NCBI GenBank assembly: GCA_036429605.1
Contig: JAVFKD010000013.1
Span: forward strand, 62,001-126,000
DNA: 64,000 nucleotides
Source of the DNA: Cladobotryum mycophilum
Taxonomy: Eukaryota; Ascomycota; Sordariomycetes; Hypocreales; Hypocreaceae
Reading direction: 5' to 3'
Part shown: positions 35,910 through 47,780 of the stretch, piece by piece
Layout of the letters: every line of letters starts with the position of its first letter
How positions within the stretch are numbered: the stretch's first letter is position 1
Made by a program: the position numbers and the translations under genes
The notes under the pieces: model-generated
Databases searched by the model: none
What the model was told of the DNA's origin: nothing
The model's input: the letters and a program-made list of their open reading frames with translations, nothing else

Positions 35910-37516
35910 CTTGTGCAAAGTGCAAGAAAAGGTTGATCACAACCAATTGCTAGTGTGAGAAGAATAAGATTGTCAATGGGGGAAGCTTCAATCTTAAATG
36001 ATTCTAAATGGATTCATGGATGCTGGTTGTCATGACCTTGTTATGAAGGAACTAGGTTACCGGCGAGTGTTGACATTGAGTCATATACCCTTCAGTACTG
36101 AGCTGGTAGAACTACATGGATAAGGGAGCGTATAATCAACTACCTAATGATGGCATACAATTTCGAATGTCGACTTCACCCTTCTACCTGGTACTGTCCA
36201 GTTTGAGATGTTGGTTCTGTTTGGCAAATATAGCGCTCTACCTCGGATCTCGTGGTTTGGGCTATTACCTAGCACAGCCACCGTGTAGTATACATATGCA
36301 CTGTTACACAGCAGTGTGCACAAGTGTGACAAAACTGAACTGTTCCTACGGGTTGTTTCAATGCACAAAGGCGCCCGATTATTCAATTGGTAAAATACTC
36401 TTAGTAACAGGGTACGTTCACGGGGCTAAAGTGGAGCAGACTGAATCCTCCAAACGCCAGTAAGGTTTGTTGAGCAACGCTTTTTCATAATCCCAGGTTT
36501 GCCCAGAGTTAAGCATGTAACGTGTCAAAGAAGAAGACATGTGACATAGCGTTCCCATCGGGTAGTTTTTTGAGCTGCCAACCAGCGTACAAGGCTCTGT
36601 GTTATGTTTTGTTCCATTGTCGGACACCGATACTACTACGTTCTGTTGGTTCTACCACAGTTGACGTGGAAGGAAGACACGGCTCAAGGCAACATTCGGA
36701 TGAATTTTGTCCAGTCAATGACGGTGCGTTTTTCTGCACTGTCATCAGTTTGAGAGTACTCCGTACTAATATTGCAACTCTTTGTTGGTTCTGCGCGCTC
36801 ATGCGGGGGTCAAAAACATGGGACTAGTCAACCTGCTGCTATAGGTCGCAGTTAACCGGTCTCACTTTTTTTACCTTCTCTTAGCGCTGTATTTGATGAC
36901 CAAACTGACATGACAAAATGAGACACGGAACAGAGCGTTTCCACTAGACGGTTTTTGCTTGGTCAATCAACGTGCCGTGTTTTATGGTATTATGATACTC
37001 TTGTCTTAGACATACCTGCGTTGCCACGGTATTATTGCTTCTGCATGGTGAGCTTCAAGTCTCGCCAATATCAATTTAATCTACAGACCAACACGACGAC
37101 GCAACAAGGATTGGGGCAAAGGATTCATCGGGTTGTTTTTTTCTGAGCGCACTGCTATGCACGCCAACGGCAGCATGATACTGAGTACTCTGTACGGAGT
37201 GCTCTCTCGCATCATGCGGGGACTTGTAGGCAAACCTCTCGCTAACTGCTAGTCACTCATCTCCATGCCCGGGCCGGCGCGGATTCGACAATGGGGCAAC
37301 GGCAATTCAGTAAACTCCAGAGGCATTGCACACCCAACAGAGACATAGACGCATAGCCACCCAGTTCTAGTGACAGGAGAGTATGCCATGCCGTGGCATT
37401 TTATACTCAAAAAGCTCATTAAATGGGCTCGAATTTCTGCTTTTTCGTGTTCTCATTATCCTTCATCTCGACTTATCTCATACCTCCTATCAACCATTTC
37501 CACCACCTTCAGAACG
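35910..37516. other. Intergenic region
   Basis: About 1.6 kb between divergent genes. Short frames only (for example 36116-36463 and 36522-36827 on plus), none recognisable. It should contain the promoters of the reductase and the receptor gene. Confidence 0.45.
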
Positions 37517-38569
37517 ATGGCTGTCCATTTGCCGTTTAGCGACATACAGATGATAGTGGTGAACACCATTTTCCTTGTCCTTTCAATTGGTACTGTTATC
37601 GCGCGTTTCTACGCACGCCACCTTCAGAGAAAAACCATCTCGCTGGATGACCATTTTATTGTTGCTAGTCTGGTATGAACATTTACTTTCCCCTGTTCAC
37701 TCCAGCTCGCTGTCAAATCCCTAATACTGCAGCTCAACTAGGTCTTCACGACCGCAGTTATATGTATAGGTTATGCAAGTATGTTGCCTCATGAATTTGA
37801 CATAGCCCTGTTCTCTGACTTGTTTCGTGCAGCTGCGCTTGATGGTGGCGCGGGTCTTCACACGAAGGATGCTTCAAAGGAGCAGATAGCCATGATTTTC
37901 AAGGTACATCCCCCGTTTAACCTCGTATTAAAAGAGACTGACAACGCTAGCTTTATGTACCTGCTTCACTTTTATGGGTACTGGCAACTTCCTTCCTTAA
38001 GCTATCTATCCTATGCTTCTACCTCAGCATTTTCACTACGCCCAAGTTCCGCATAGCCGTCTATGTTGTCATGGGTCTTACCGCCGCCCATTTTGCAGTG
38101 GTCGTTTTGCGAGCATTTCTCTTGTGCCGGCCGGTTGCATTCAACTGGGACAAAAGCATCACAGGCACTTGCGGCGACAGAGTCAAAGCCTACCTCGCCA
38201 CATGCGTCCTCAATCTGCTCATTGATCTGAGCGTTGTGGCTCTGCCGATGCCCGCTTTATGGAGCCTGAAAATGCCACTCAAGAAAAAGCTAGCCGTCAG
38301 TGGCATTCTAGGCCTTGGCCTGGTGTGAGTTTTGCGCTCTTGTTCTGCACCATGATTAATAACTAACCGTTGACAGAATATGCGGCATTACTGCTGCTCG
38401 TGTCAAGTTTGTCCTGGAACTTGACCCTAAGGAGTTCGCCTACAACTCAGCCACTCAGAGTATCGTTGCAGCGTTGGAGCTTGAGCTTGGAATTGTGAAC
38501 GGCTGCTTGCCTATACTACGACCCTTGGTTCGAAAGTTCTTTGGGCAGGGCAGCATCCCGACCAAATCT

Positions 38570-41425
38570 AATAAACAAATCTATCAAATAGTCAAACAAA
38601 TGAAGCTATTCCCAACTATCAAATAAATAAATAAAGATAGGTCAAGATTTGATAGATTTGATCAAATATATAGGGTATTTTATAGACCGGAAAATATATT
38701 ATCCGGTAATAAAATAGCAATAACGACTAATACTAAATTCTTCCTCGAACGCGAAAACACCACGAATTTAATCTTACATTACTATTTTTATTACAATTAT
38801 AACTTTTCTATTATATCACAACTTTATTATTCTATTATAACTCCAATAAGTCTCACTATCTTTTAAGCTTCCCGCCCTATTAGTATATACTCGTAAATCG
38901 CTGCTATAAATGAAACTGCTTCCAATTCCGATTCCGCTCCTGCCGGTTAAAACACACTCGAAAACCTACCGATCGCGAGATGGCGAGGGCGATGTTTTAT
39001 CCCTGAGCGATATCTATCTCGTAAAAGCTCAAGAGGCCGTACAAGCTGGATTAAAAATAAGGGGATCTTTGTTCAAGAGCTCCTTCAAGATGATAAGCTT
39101 AGAGAGGTCTTTTGGATCTGCCGACGTTGTGATGAACAATATACCCTTGGATTGCCCTTTAAAGCCTCAGCAACAACCTCCGCAACCGATTATCTTCGAA
39201 AAAAACATCGTATTATAGAATCTAATCTAACTGATCTATCTACTGGTTCCGAATTCAAAGACCCTAGCCTTCATCCTCGTAAACGATAACGATTTCATAC
39301 TATACCTCTCTTAAAGACCTAGTTATTAAAGATTCACGAGTTTCTTGCTGGTTTTATTGTTAATACAGACTAATCCTTTTTTATCTTCGATAATTCGTAT
39401 ATTTAGAAGGTTTTCCTTAAATTTAATTCGTTACTTTTAAGTTAAATCTCTTAGAGTTAAATAAGTTAACGTTAATGTGTTAATACCTTTTTTCTATTAA
39501 AGAAAAAGATAATAAAACAGGGACTTTATAACGCTCTTTTATAAATCCACCTTGGCTTTGATCTATGGATTTTATTAAATCGACTTGCAATAATAGCGAT
39601 TACAGGTTACTTTTTTGACTAAAATGGTTATTAATAACAACGTTTTCTTGCTTTATAAGAGCAGCCTAGATCCTATATAGGTATATACCTTATTAATATT
39701 CTTTATACGATAGTTAAAGACTAAGGAATATTTACTTGACTTGGAATGATCGTTTTGGATAACGCCTTAAATAATAATATATATCTTCAATACCTTTTCA
39801 ATATCTTAGATCCTACGATAACCTTAGTAAAGATATTAGAACAGCAAATACGATATTATAGCCATATACTTAACCTTATTGCTTATGCTTATTTGTACAG
39901 GGAGAATAGTAAATCCTTTAAGCAAGAGTCACAGGTTCATACAATTATAGATAACCTTGATAATAAGCTTAATTATTAAAGAAAGAAAGACCCAATTAGC
40001 AAGCTATACAATATCGTTAGGTTCATTAAAGCCTCGCTTTAACAGTCCGCCTAATTCAAGAAGATTATTTCCGAAGAACATAATTATAATGACTTTTTGT
40101 TATATAACGCGTTACCCCATAAAGTTAAACTGCTTTTTAATAATAAGATACAGTAAAATTTAATATATCTAATAATTAAACATACTATAGAAAAGCAATA
40201 GTAAATCTAAGGTTTCCTAGGGCAAAACCAACTTAAAACAGACCGATAAAAGCATATCCCTGACGAGGATATTCTTACGATTAAAGATTGGCGGCTTTTG
40301 ATAGAGATTAAAGATATCCTTAAGCCCCTTTGGAGTTAAACGATGCGTTGCTAAGGTTAGGGCAAGGGAGATAGTCATGGTAGGATTTGGGAGATTATGA
40401 TAGGCATTGAGTTTCTTTTTATATATCTTGAGCATTGGAAAGTGTTCTTTACCCCCTACTGATGAGGAAATCGAAGAGACTTAGAGTCAAATACAGACTA
40501 TAAATCGTACCTGAATAACACAAAGCCAATAGTCTTATTACGATTAGCCAAGATAACGAACCTTACGATTAAATCCGATAAATAAGCTTCTAGAGCATAT
40601 AAGAAAGGAATATCTAATACAGGGGGAACGGATACAAGGCCTTGTTGATGATTTAAGATTGTATCTTTGGCTTTCTATTCTAAATGCTTGGTAAAAGCTT
40701 AATTTATATTATACAAAGCTTAGAGAATTACCTCTTTTTGCTGCTGTAGTTATCTTATAGCCTAACCTAGGTATTCGATGGTTTGAAGATCGTTGGAATA
40801 GTAAGGAACAGCTTGTATAGCTTCGTGATGCAAAGAAAGGTCTTACTGTATACTGTGAGCGTTGGTATTAGTAATATCCTGATCCTGATCCTATTATACA
40901 AGCTCTAAGCCTTTATGATACCCTTTTTTCCTAACTACTAAGTCTTGATAGTTTTTACGATAATTAGCTTAACTGTACGACTGTACGGTAAGATGAGGGC
41001 TCTGAGCTTGAGAGATACTATTATCTTAAGCTTATACAACGAGTTGATCTAATTCCTTGGTGGATATCTTAAAGGGAATTGTTTCTAATACTCAGTAAGC
41101 TTGCCTTGGATATATTGGTAATTCCTGCGATGGCTTTGGACTGTGAGAGGGTATTTAGTTTAGTAAAGCTTATACTATTGTCTCAACGACTTTCAATGAG
41201 GGCCTTAACGCTTAAAAAGGCGCAATGCTTAAAGAACTGGCTAAGGCGAGGAGCAGTTACGCTTGGAGATCCCTTTTTTGTACCAGAATTATAGATTAAA
41301 GACTAATATAACCTTTTAGGGCTCTGGAATAGCTTTACATTCAATTGATTCAAATCTATCAAATCAAATCAAATCGAGCCAAATCAATCAAATCTACCCT
41401 CTTAATACGATCAAACAGTCAAATC
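38570..41425 (+). mobile_element. Degenerate hAT DNA transposon with BED zinc finger
   Basis: About 2.85 kb of AT-richer DNA splitting the receptor gene. It encodes remnants of a hAT transposase: a BED-type zinc finger (WICRRCDEQYTLGLP, then YLRKKH) near 39062-39235 and the C-terminal dimerisation segment (LALDILVIPAMALDCERVFS) at about 41095-41160. The termini are rich in ATCAAAT/ATTTGAT motifs, including a perfect 15 bp inverted repeat (38646-38660 against 41351-41365). The sequence TCAAAYAGTCAAA occurs at both edges (near 38584 and 41410). I could not fix the exact termini or an 8 bp target duplication. Many stops show that the element is dead. Confidence 0.7.
39062..41294 (+). pseudogene. 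hAT transposase remnant
   Basis: Transposase coding remains lie between the BED finger (39062-39235) and the hATC dimerisation region (open frame 41079-41294). The central part, including the RNase H-like catalytic core, is too broken to read. Just before the last open frame the sequence still suggests the hAT stretch before hATC (DLIPWW near 41045). Confidence 0.65.
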
Positions 41426-41738
41426 CCAATGCCTCATTTGCTTTGTTTGGTCGGGATGCTGCGCTGTCTTTGGGTCGAGTTCAAGCTCAAATGGCGGCTG
41501 GGCTCAAAGGACAGAAATGTATGTTTTGAACAAAAGCAGCTCTTGGAACAACCGAAAGGCAACGCGAGTCTCGAATGATGATGTGTATCCGCTTGATACT
41601 GTGGCAACGACGGCTCGAGTCAATGCCGATTCGGACTTGGAGAACCAGGTTGAGGCATGGCAGCCCGGCGATATTGTGGTTAAGAGGGATGTTTATGTGC
41701 ACAGCGCGCCTACCAAACCAGCGGCTGGGCCTGTTTAG

Positions 41739-43804
41739 TATGAGCGATGGATTTTTTTGTTAGTTCCCCAGAGACTATAACACCTGTGCAAACTAGCAAT
41801 GCCGCTCAATAAACGCATATAAGCCATCTTGTCTTCACATTGGGAATCTGCTTCCCCGCCTCATGTTAATTACTTGATGCCAGACTTTTACTTACCCAGG
41901 GGTTTAATTCTACTAGGCAAGAATTACCTAATTGACTGATAGATTTATCAACCTCGAGCATCTACTGTAAAGACTCACCAGATTCGCCCGCGACAGCGTC
42001 GTTTAGCACTCTACTTCCCGTAATTGTCTTTGGGTGCTTTAAAAAAATACTAGCTATTTTTCTTTTAAGGATACTTTAGCAAGCATAATGAAGCAAAATT
42101 ATTAAAATTATATAGGTTTTATGAAGTCTTGGGGCTTACGTTGATGAAAACTATAGAGAAAACTAGTATACCAAGACACGCCGTCGCGGACAAATCTGGT
42201 GAGTCTTTATGGGTATTGCCCACTGGGTTAATCTGATATCCGCTTGTACGGTGTTTACAGGATTTCACTCTTTCAAGCTTGTAGTCTTTTGCTGCTACCA
42301 CATTGTACGGGAGCATTGACTTTATTAAGCCCCTTTTTTTCCTTCAAAGATTCATATAATTATCACATTTTTACACGGATAAACCCCACCTAACATTACT
42401 AAAGCTAGCCTCAAAAGGTTAGTTAAATGTATGGATTTTACTCAGTCGTTGGAGATCCAGCCACCCAAAAATTAAGTTGCAAAATGAGATTGCATGAGAT
42501 GAAGAAGCACACCTGTAGGCAACCCCTCATGGGGGCCAACTAAAGTGCATTAGGAACCCGACGTGCACCTTACATGTAGTTGACCCCAGTTGCCTACAGG
42601 TCTGAATCCTGGACATTTACTACCCCGCCTTGCGTCTATTGATGGGGCAGGTGGGTGGGAGAGTCCATCAATCCACACCCCGCGCTTTCATTATCACGTG
42701 TCGGGCAACTGCTTTCTTGTCTTGCGTCGGTTGCCTTAGTCTGACCACGCGCGACTCTGGCACAACGGTGAAGGGCAGACGCGGGATAAAGGAATGTAGA
42801 GATGACACGTTGTCAAGCCTATTATGAAGAGATTGTAACGTAGATTACCAACATACATATTTGCATGCAGTCGAAACAGAAAGTGGTATTTTTCAGGCAT
42901 GCTCTAGTATGAAGCAGTCTAGCGATGCAAATAAACGGGTCTTGATCAGCGAATTTTCTGCATATGTTGTCCATTCAGGTATCTACTAGTGATCGGTGGC
43001 CCGTATCTTCATCCCCACACAACCTGGCAGCGTGGAAAGGCCTAGTATGTGGAGAATTGTGCGGATTGCGGCAGCGGTCGTGGAAGTGATCCGTAAATAC
43101 CTTCTTGAACGATTATCCATGAAGCATAAATGATCAAGTTAATGTTAACATTGTGCAATCTACTTACCACAGCAGGGTGAAATGAGTTGCTGACTTGGTT
43201 GCAGTACTGTGTATCAGGTGACTCGAAGTGTTTTATACCATGAAATTAGACAAGTGCATGTGTGAACATTCTAACATTGAAATCTGCGTTGTGGGCGACA
43301 AGTCCTGCTTGGTAGTTAGCGATTCCCTCTTTTTGCGATTTATGTAAGATCTTTTACTTTAGTATGCCGATGATGGATGTTGGTAGAGGACATGCGAATT
43401 GGAACAACTGCGCTATTTTCGTTGCCTGGCCCTGTGGAATGTGGTAGAGATTGGTCTAACAGTTTTTAGTTGTGACCGCGATGTCATCCCAACTGATTCA
43501 ATTGCTGATTGTGAGCTAATGCATCTATGGTATGTTAGGCACTTGCATGTCTTTTGATCTTTTCCTAACTGATGGACATCTAACATCCAATGATAATTGC
43601 CTAGGATCTATGAACACGTATTTGTCCATCCCCCCCATTTATCTTTTAGGTAACTTCTCATAATTATAAAGCACTCATTTTCACACCATGGGCTGCATCA
43701 ACTCAACCTACAACTCTACACTTCTGTACTCTACTACCAGAGAGAGAAGCATCAGTCTCCCACCTTACTTCGTTTTCTCTCTACCAGCGTCTCTTTCTTT
43801 CGTA
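41739..43804. other. Intergenic region with an inverted-repeat element
   Basis: About 2.1 kb with no supported gene. It holds the 91 bp inverted-repeat element at 42511-42601 and, at the right end, a TATA-like ATAATTATAAAG near 43660 that fits the GMC gene promoter. Confidence 0.5.
42511..42601. repeat. Small inverted-repeat element (MITE- or hairpin-like)
   Basis: Perfect 13 bp terminal inverted repeats, ACCTGTAGGCAAC at 42511-42523 and GTTGCCTACAGGT at 42589-42601. Further imperfect pairing lies inside (GGGGCCAACTA against TAGTTGACCCC, and GTGCA against TGCAC). The whole unit could fold into a long hairpin. It has no coding capacity. Confidence 0.65.
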
Positions 43805-45669
43805 ATGGCGTCCTCATTCTCCCCTGACTACATTGTAGTTGGTGGCGGCACCTCTGGACTTGTCTTGGCTAACCGACTCTCTGAAGATCCCAAAGTCTAT
43901 GTCTTGGTGCTTGAGGCCGGTGATGATCTTTCTGGTGATCCTTGTATCGAGATTCCAGGTTTCTGGACTACACTCATGGGATCTGGTGCCGATTGGCAAT
44001 ACCAGACCATCACCCAACCAGGCCTGGGAAACCGCTCCGTCAAGGAGACCCAAGGTAAAGCCCTCGGTGGTTCGTCTGCCATTGGTGCTCAGAGCTTTGT
44101 CATGCCATCTCAGGCTGATATCGATGCCTGGGCGAAGCTGGGAAATGTTGGATGGGACTGGGCTAATTTGGCCCCTTACTACAAAAAGTCCCATATCTTT
44201 CTACCACCATCTGACTCGCCCACCCTTGACCACCTGGGCATCAATTGGATTGACGAAAACTGCCATGGTACCTCGGGTCCAGTCAAAGTCTCGTTTCCGG
44301 GTACAGTCGAGAACCCCCTTTGCAAGACCTGGATCGATGCCTTCCGCGGCTTGGATAAACTGACCACTGGTGGTATGTAGACCCAACCTTCATTCCCTTT
44401 GTACATTTGCCCATAAAATGAGTTTTTATCCTCTAATTATCCTATTCAGATCCGTTCTCGGGTAACTCAACTGGCGGATACAGCTCCACGGCGACCGTCG
44501 ATCCAGACACTAAGACCCGAAGCTACGCGCAATCGGCATACGGCACTTCCGCTTTGACGAGGCCTAATGTCCAAGTTCTGACAGGGGCAAAGGCTTACAA
44601 GGTTCTTTTTGAAGAGATAGCCGATGGAGTCATGGCAACGGGAGTGCAAGCCTCGGTCAAGGGCCGGGAAGAGATGTTTATTGCTACCAAAGAAGTTATT
44701 CTGGCAGCAGGTGTTTTCAACACTCCAAAGCTACTCGAGCTTTCTGGGATTGGGCAGAAGGAGCTTCTGGAGAGGCACGAGGTCCCGGTTATTGTCGATC
44801 TTCCTGGGGTGGGAGAGAATCTACACAACCAGCTCATGACGGGAGTGAGCTTTGAGGTCGCTGACGGTGTCGTCACCAGTGATCCCTTGTTGCGCAAAGA
44901 GCCGGAAGCACTCGCTTTGGCTCAGAAGCTCTACGATGATCACAAAACGGGCCCCTTCACATTTGGAGGCATACAGTCAATCGCATTTATGCCCATCTCG
45001 GGCTCTGTTCAAAAGGAGATACTTGACAAGTACTCCCCGGGATCCGAGGACACAGAGCGTTATAACGTCATTCGCTCAATCATCGAGAGTCCAGAAGAGT
45101 CCTCAGCCTCGTGGTATTTATGGCTCGCCCAGGCTAATTTACATGAGAGCGGGAAGAGCTTTGTCGGCACGCACCCCTTACCCGAGAACTTCATCAGTCT
45201 CGGGTGCATGCAATGTTATCCCTTTTCGCGCGGAGCAACTCATATCTCATCAGATGATGTCAATGCGATGCCGATTATAGACCCAAGATACTTCTCACAC
45301 CCGGCTGATCTCGAAATCATGGCACGTCATGTTCAATCTTTAGAGATGTTGCGTCAGACCGAGGGACTGGCATCCTTTTTGAAGCCTGATGGGAAGCGCA
45401 ACCATCCGGATGCTTTCAAAATAGCAGATCTCGAAGCGGCAAAGAAATACACCATTGACACAGCTACGACTAGCTATCATTCATGCGGCACGGCGGCCAT
45501 GCTGCCTCGACACAAAGGCGGTGTTGTGGACTCGAAACTTGTTGTGTACGGGACAACTAACCTTCGCATCGTTGACGCAAGTGTAATCCCAATCACTCCG
45601 CGAGGCTACCTCATGTCGTCGGTCTACGCTATTGCTGGAAAGGCTGCGGATATCATCAAGGGGCTTTGA
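43805..45669 (+). CDS. GMC-family FAD oxidoreductase, atypical active site
   Basis: FAD-dependent glucose-methanol-choline family enzyme of 595 aa. Exons 43805-44372 and 44450-45669, intron 77 nt. The FAD-binding motif is YIVVGGGTSGLVLANRLSED, followed by VLVLEAGDD and GKALGGSSAIGAQSFV. The C-terminal region has YHSCGTAAMLP with the first catalytic His. At the place of the second catalytic His/Asn the sequence reads TPRGYLMSSVYAIAGKAA, with Tyr where most relatives have His or Asn. I prefer ATG 43805, just before the FAD motif. An in-frame ATG at 43688 would add 39 residues but sits close to the TATA-like sequence. It probably belongs with the dehydratase-like and acyltransferase genes to the right. 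Confidence 0.88.
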
Positions 45670-47780
45670 GAGCGTCAGGCACAAAGGCAAGCTTGTACCT
45701 ACTGAGCGTAGTTGTTGTTGCAGTTCAAGAGATTCTTCCACTTATCTGGTTTTCGAGTACTCATATGCTGTGAAACATATGAGTATGGTAGCAGATATTA
45801 TCAAGGAGTGGTCGTGGCGTTTTCCACAAAACAGGCCAACAGTCACATCGGTAGCCAGCACAAATCAAGAAATGTTTCTTACTGTAAAATTCACCAATAA
45901 GCTAATAGCATGTGATTATATGCCGAACAATAGACTCCCCAGATATCGTCACTTTCCAGACTGTTCGCGCGCCCCGCGACAGCACTAACCTAAGCCACGT
46001 ATCCCGTTTCCCGTTTATGCTAAGACCATTTAGTACTATTAAATGCAGTATTGAATGGGTAAACGATAATACTTGTGGAAATCACGTATATTAGTTTATC
46101 TACCGTGCAGAATTCACATTCATATGGGAAAAGCGACTCAGTCTCGCCCCCAGATAGGTGGAGGATATCATCCTCCCCCGAATCAAGTTATAAAAGGCTA
46201 CCTTGGAGTCAAACTTATATTTCTCGGTGTTCGATCAAATCACCTACTTTCCTACGTTTGTTCTTTCTAATTTTGACATCATTTTTCCATCTGATCAATG
46301 GACGAAACTCACGGGCTCAACATTGTGGAAAACAACGCACGGTCGCACACTGTAACACCTGCCCCTCCTCCCAATTTGGCGGGGTGCTTCTGGCGTATGT
46401 TCATACATACCGAGATCAGAATTGTTAGTGCGCTACTTCTATGCAGCTAAAAGTGGGTAACTCGTATATTGATCCTTGTATAAATCTGTGTATAAACATG
46501 ATCGATATACCTCTTCGTAAAAATGAAGTAGTCTAGGAACTTACTAATTGGGTACCTAGTAGCTTGATCGGATGAGCCATCAAGACTTTCAAGCCCAGTT
46601 CTTAACAGCTACAGGTCTCCTCAATCATCCTTCAAGGCTCCCAAGCTCCGCATCAGCTGTTACATTTGACCGTGGAAGATTCTGGGCAAACTGGGACAAG
46701 CATTTAAAGTCACGAAAGCAATCTCGAGGATGGCAAGGCATGTTGGTCGAGTAATCAGTCGAACAAGGTGGCTCAAACATCGTGGCTAAGACATGATGCA
46801 TGCGTGGATTCTTCATCCAACAAGGTACTATTTAGTTTTTGGTAATTGGTGGGAGGAGCATGTCTCCATGACCAACCCTCACGGCCGTCAATTACCTTGC
46901 ATACATGGGTACATTCTGACACATCAGCAAAGAGACGAGTGATGTACAAAGCTCTCGCGTACAGGATCCTTCGAAAAAGATTAAGCTGACCAACAATTCA
47001 AGGCGGGGAGAACTGGAGGTGAGCCAATTAGGTAATGTGGCATTCAAAAACGTCGGAAATAGTCAACTAGCTGGCTGTTAGACTGTGCTTTGCATGGGAG
47101 GTGTTGCCATTCTATGAATCCTTACGGTAGAAAAGTGGATGAAGTGGTCGAAGGAATGGTGGCTTTGAATGTGGAACACATCAGCAAAGGGGAAGCTCAA
47201 TTTGCGTGGGTTGCCTCCAGTGAAAACCAACCCCGCTGTTTATTACTCGGATTTCTCGGCATCTTGAAACCCTGACAAGGGGTGGAAGAATCTTGATCGA
47301 CACCTTTTCAGTGCAAGTTCAGTGGTCAACGACCCCCTTTTTTTCCCCACCGCATGCCCGGACCCCGCTCGAAATCATCTAGAAGTAGCATACCTAGGTA
47401 CCAAGTATCTGGAATAAAGCTACCCTAAAGCTGAATTAAGAGCAACGCTCAACTTGCAGAAAAGCGTTGGTCTTTAACCTGGGAGATCCATGGATTCTAG
47501 GTATTTATAATTTACCCCTCCAGCTTGAAGTTTAGCGGCACCACTAATCGAGTGAGCCTTCCAGCTGTCGTCACTAGTAGCCTGTAGGATGGAAGCCATT
47601 GGGATAGGACTACGGAGTGTCCACGGTTGCCTCCGTTTTTACTCGGGATGACCTCAACTACTGTCGACCTGTTTTCTCCATATAAAATGGGATATTAAAC
47701 ACAATCCGTAGTCTGCATGCCAATTGTGAACCAAAGAGAAAACAAAGGATCGCTTGGTAACTTCTCACTCACAAGATACA
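45670..47780. other. Intergenic region
   Basis: About 2.1 kb. Apart from the small frame at 46298-46450 nothing could be supported. Several 60-codon frames overlap on both strands without similarity. Confidence 0.45.
46298..46450 (+). CDS. Possible 50-residue protein or truncated first exon
   Basis: ATG 46298 opens a 50-codon frame (starting MDETHGLNIVENN, with PAPPPNLAGCFWR further on), about 100 bp after a good TATA box (TATAAAAG at 46189-46196). I do not recognise it. It may be a real small gene, a first exon, or chance. Confidence 0.2.
   Translation: MDETHGLNIVENNARSHTVTPAPPPNLAGCFWRMFIHTEIRIVSALLLCS

Larger units (their letters stand above)
37517..41738 (+). pseudogene. Pth11-like (rhodopsin-domain) membrane receptor, interrupted by a hAT transposon
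   Basis: A seven-helix fungal membrane protein of the SAT4/Pth11-related family. Exons: 37517-37672, 37742-37778, 37833-37903, 37951-38324 and 38377 onward, with introns of 69, 54, 47 and 52 nt. Family features: RKTISLDDHFIV, GAGLHTKDAS, YVPASLLWVLATSFLKLSIL, VAFNWDKSITGTC, VLNLLIDLSVVALPMPALW and LVICGITAARVKF. The last exon is normal to about 38570 (GQGSIPTKS), then runs into transposon DNA and hits TAA at 38623. The lost cytoplasmic tail resumes after the element near 41419 (NASFALFGRDAAL) and ends at 41738. The tail itself now needs a one-base shift near 41514. The truncated product would keep all helices, so partial function is conceivable. Confidence 0.75.

Noticed and set aside
38570..41425. 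Repeated ATCAAAT motifs as a CRISPR-like or regulatory array
   Set aside because: Spacing is irregular, the setting is a eukaryotic nuclear genome, and the flanking transposase remains explain them as transposon ends.
43688..43804. N-terminal extension of the GMC protein from ATG 43688
   Set aside because: It lies almost on the TATA-like sequence and the FAD motif starts right after ATG 43805, so it is more likely 5' UTR.
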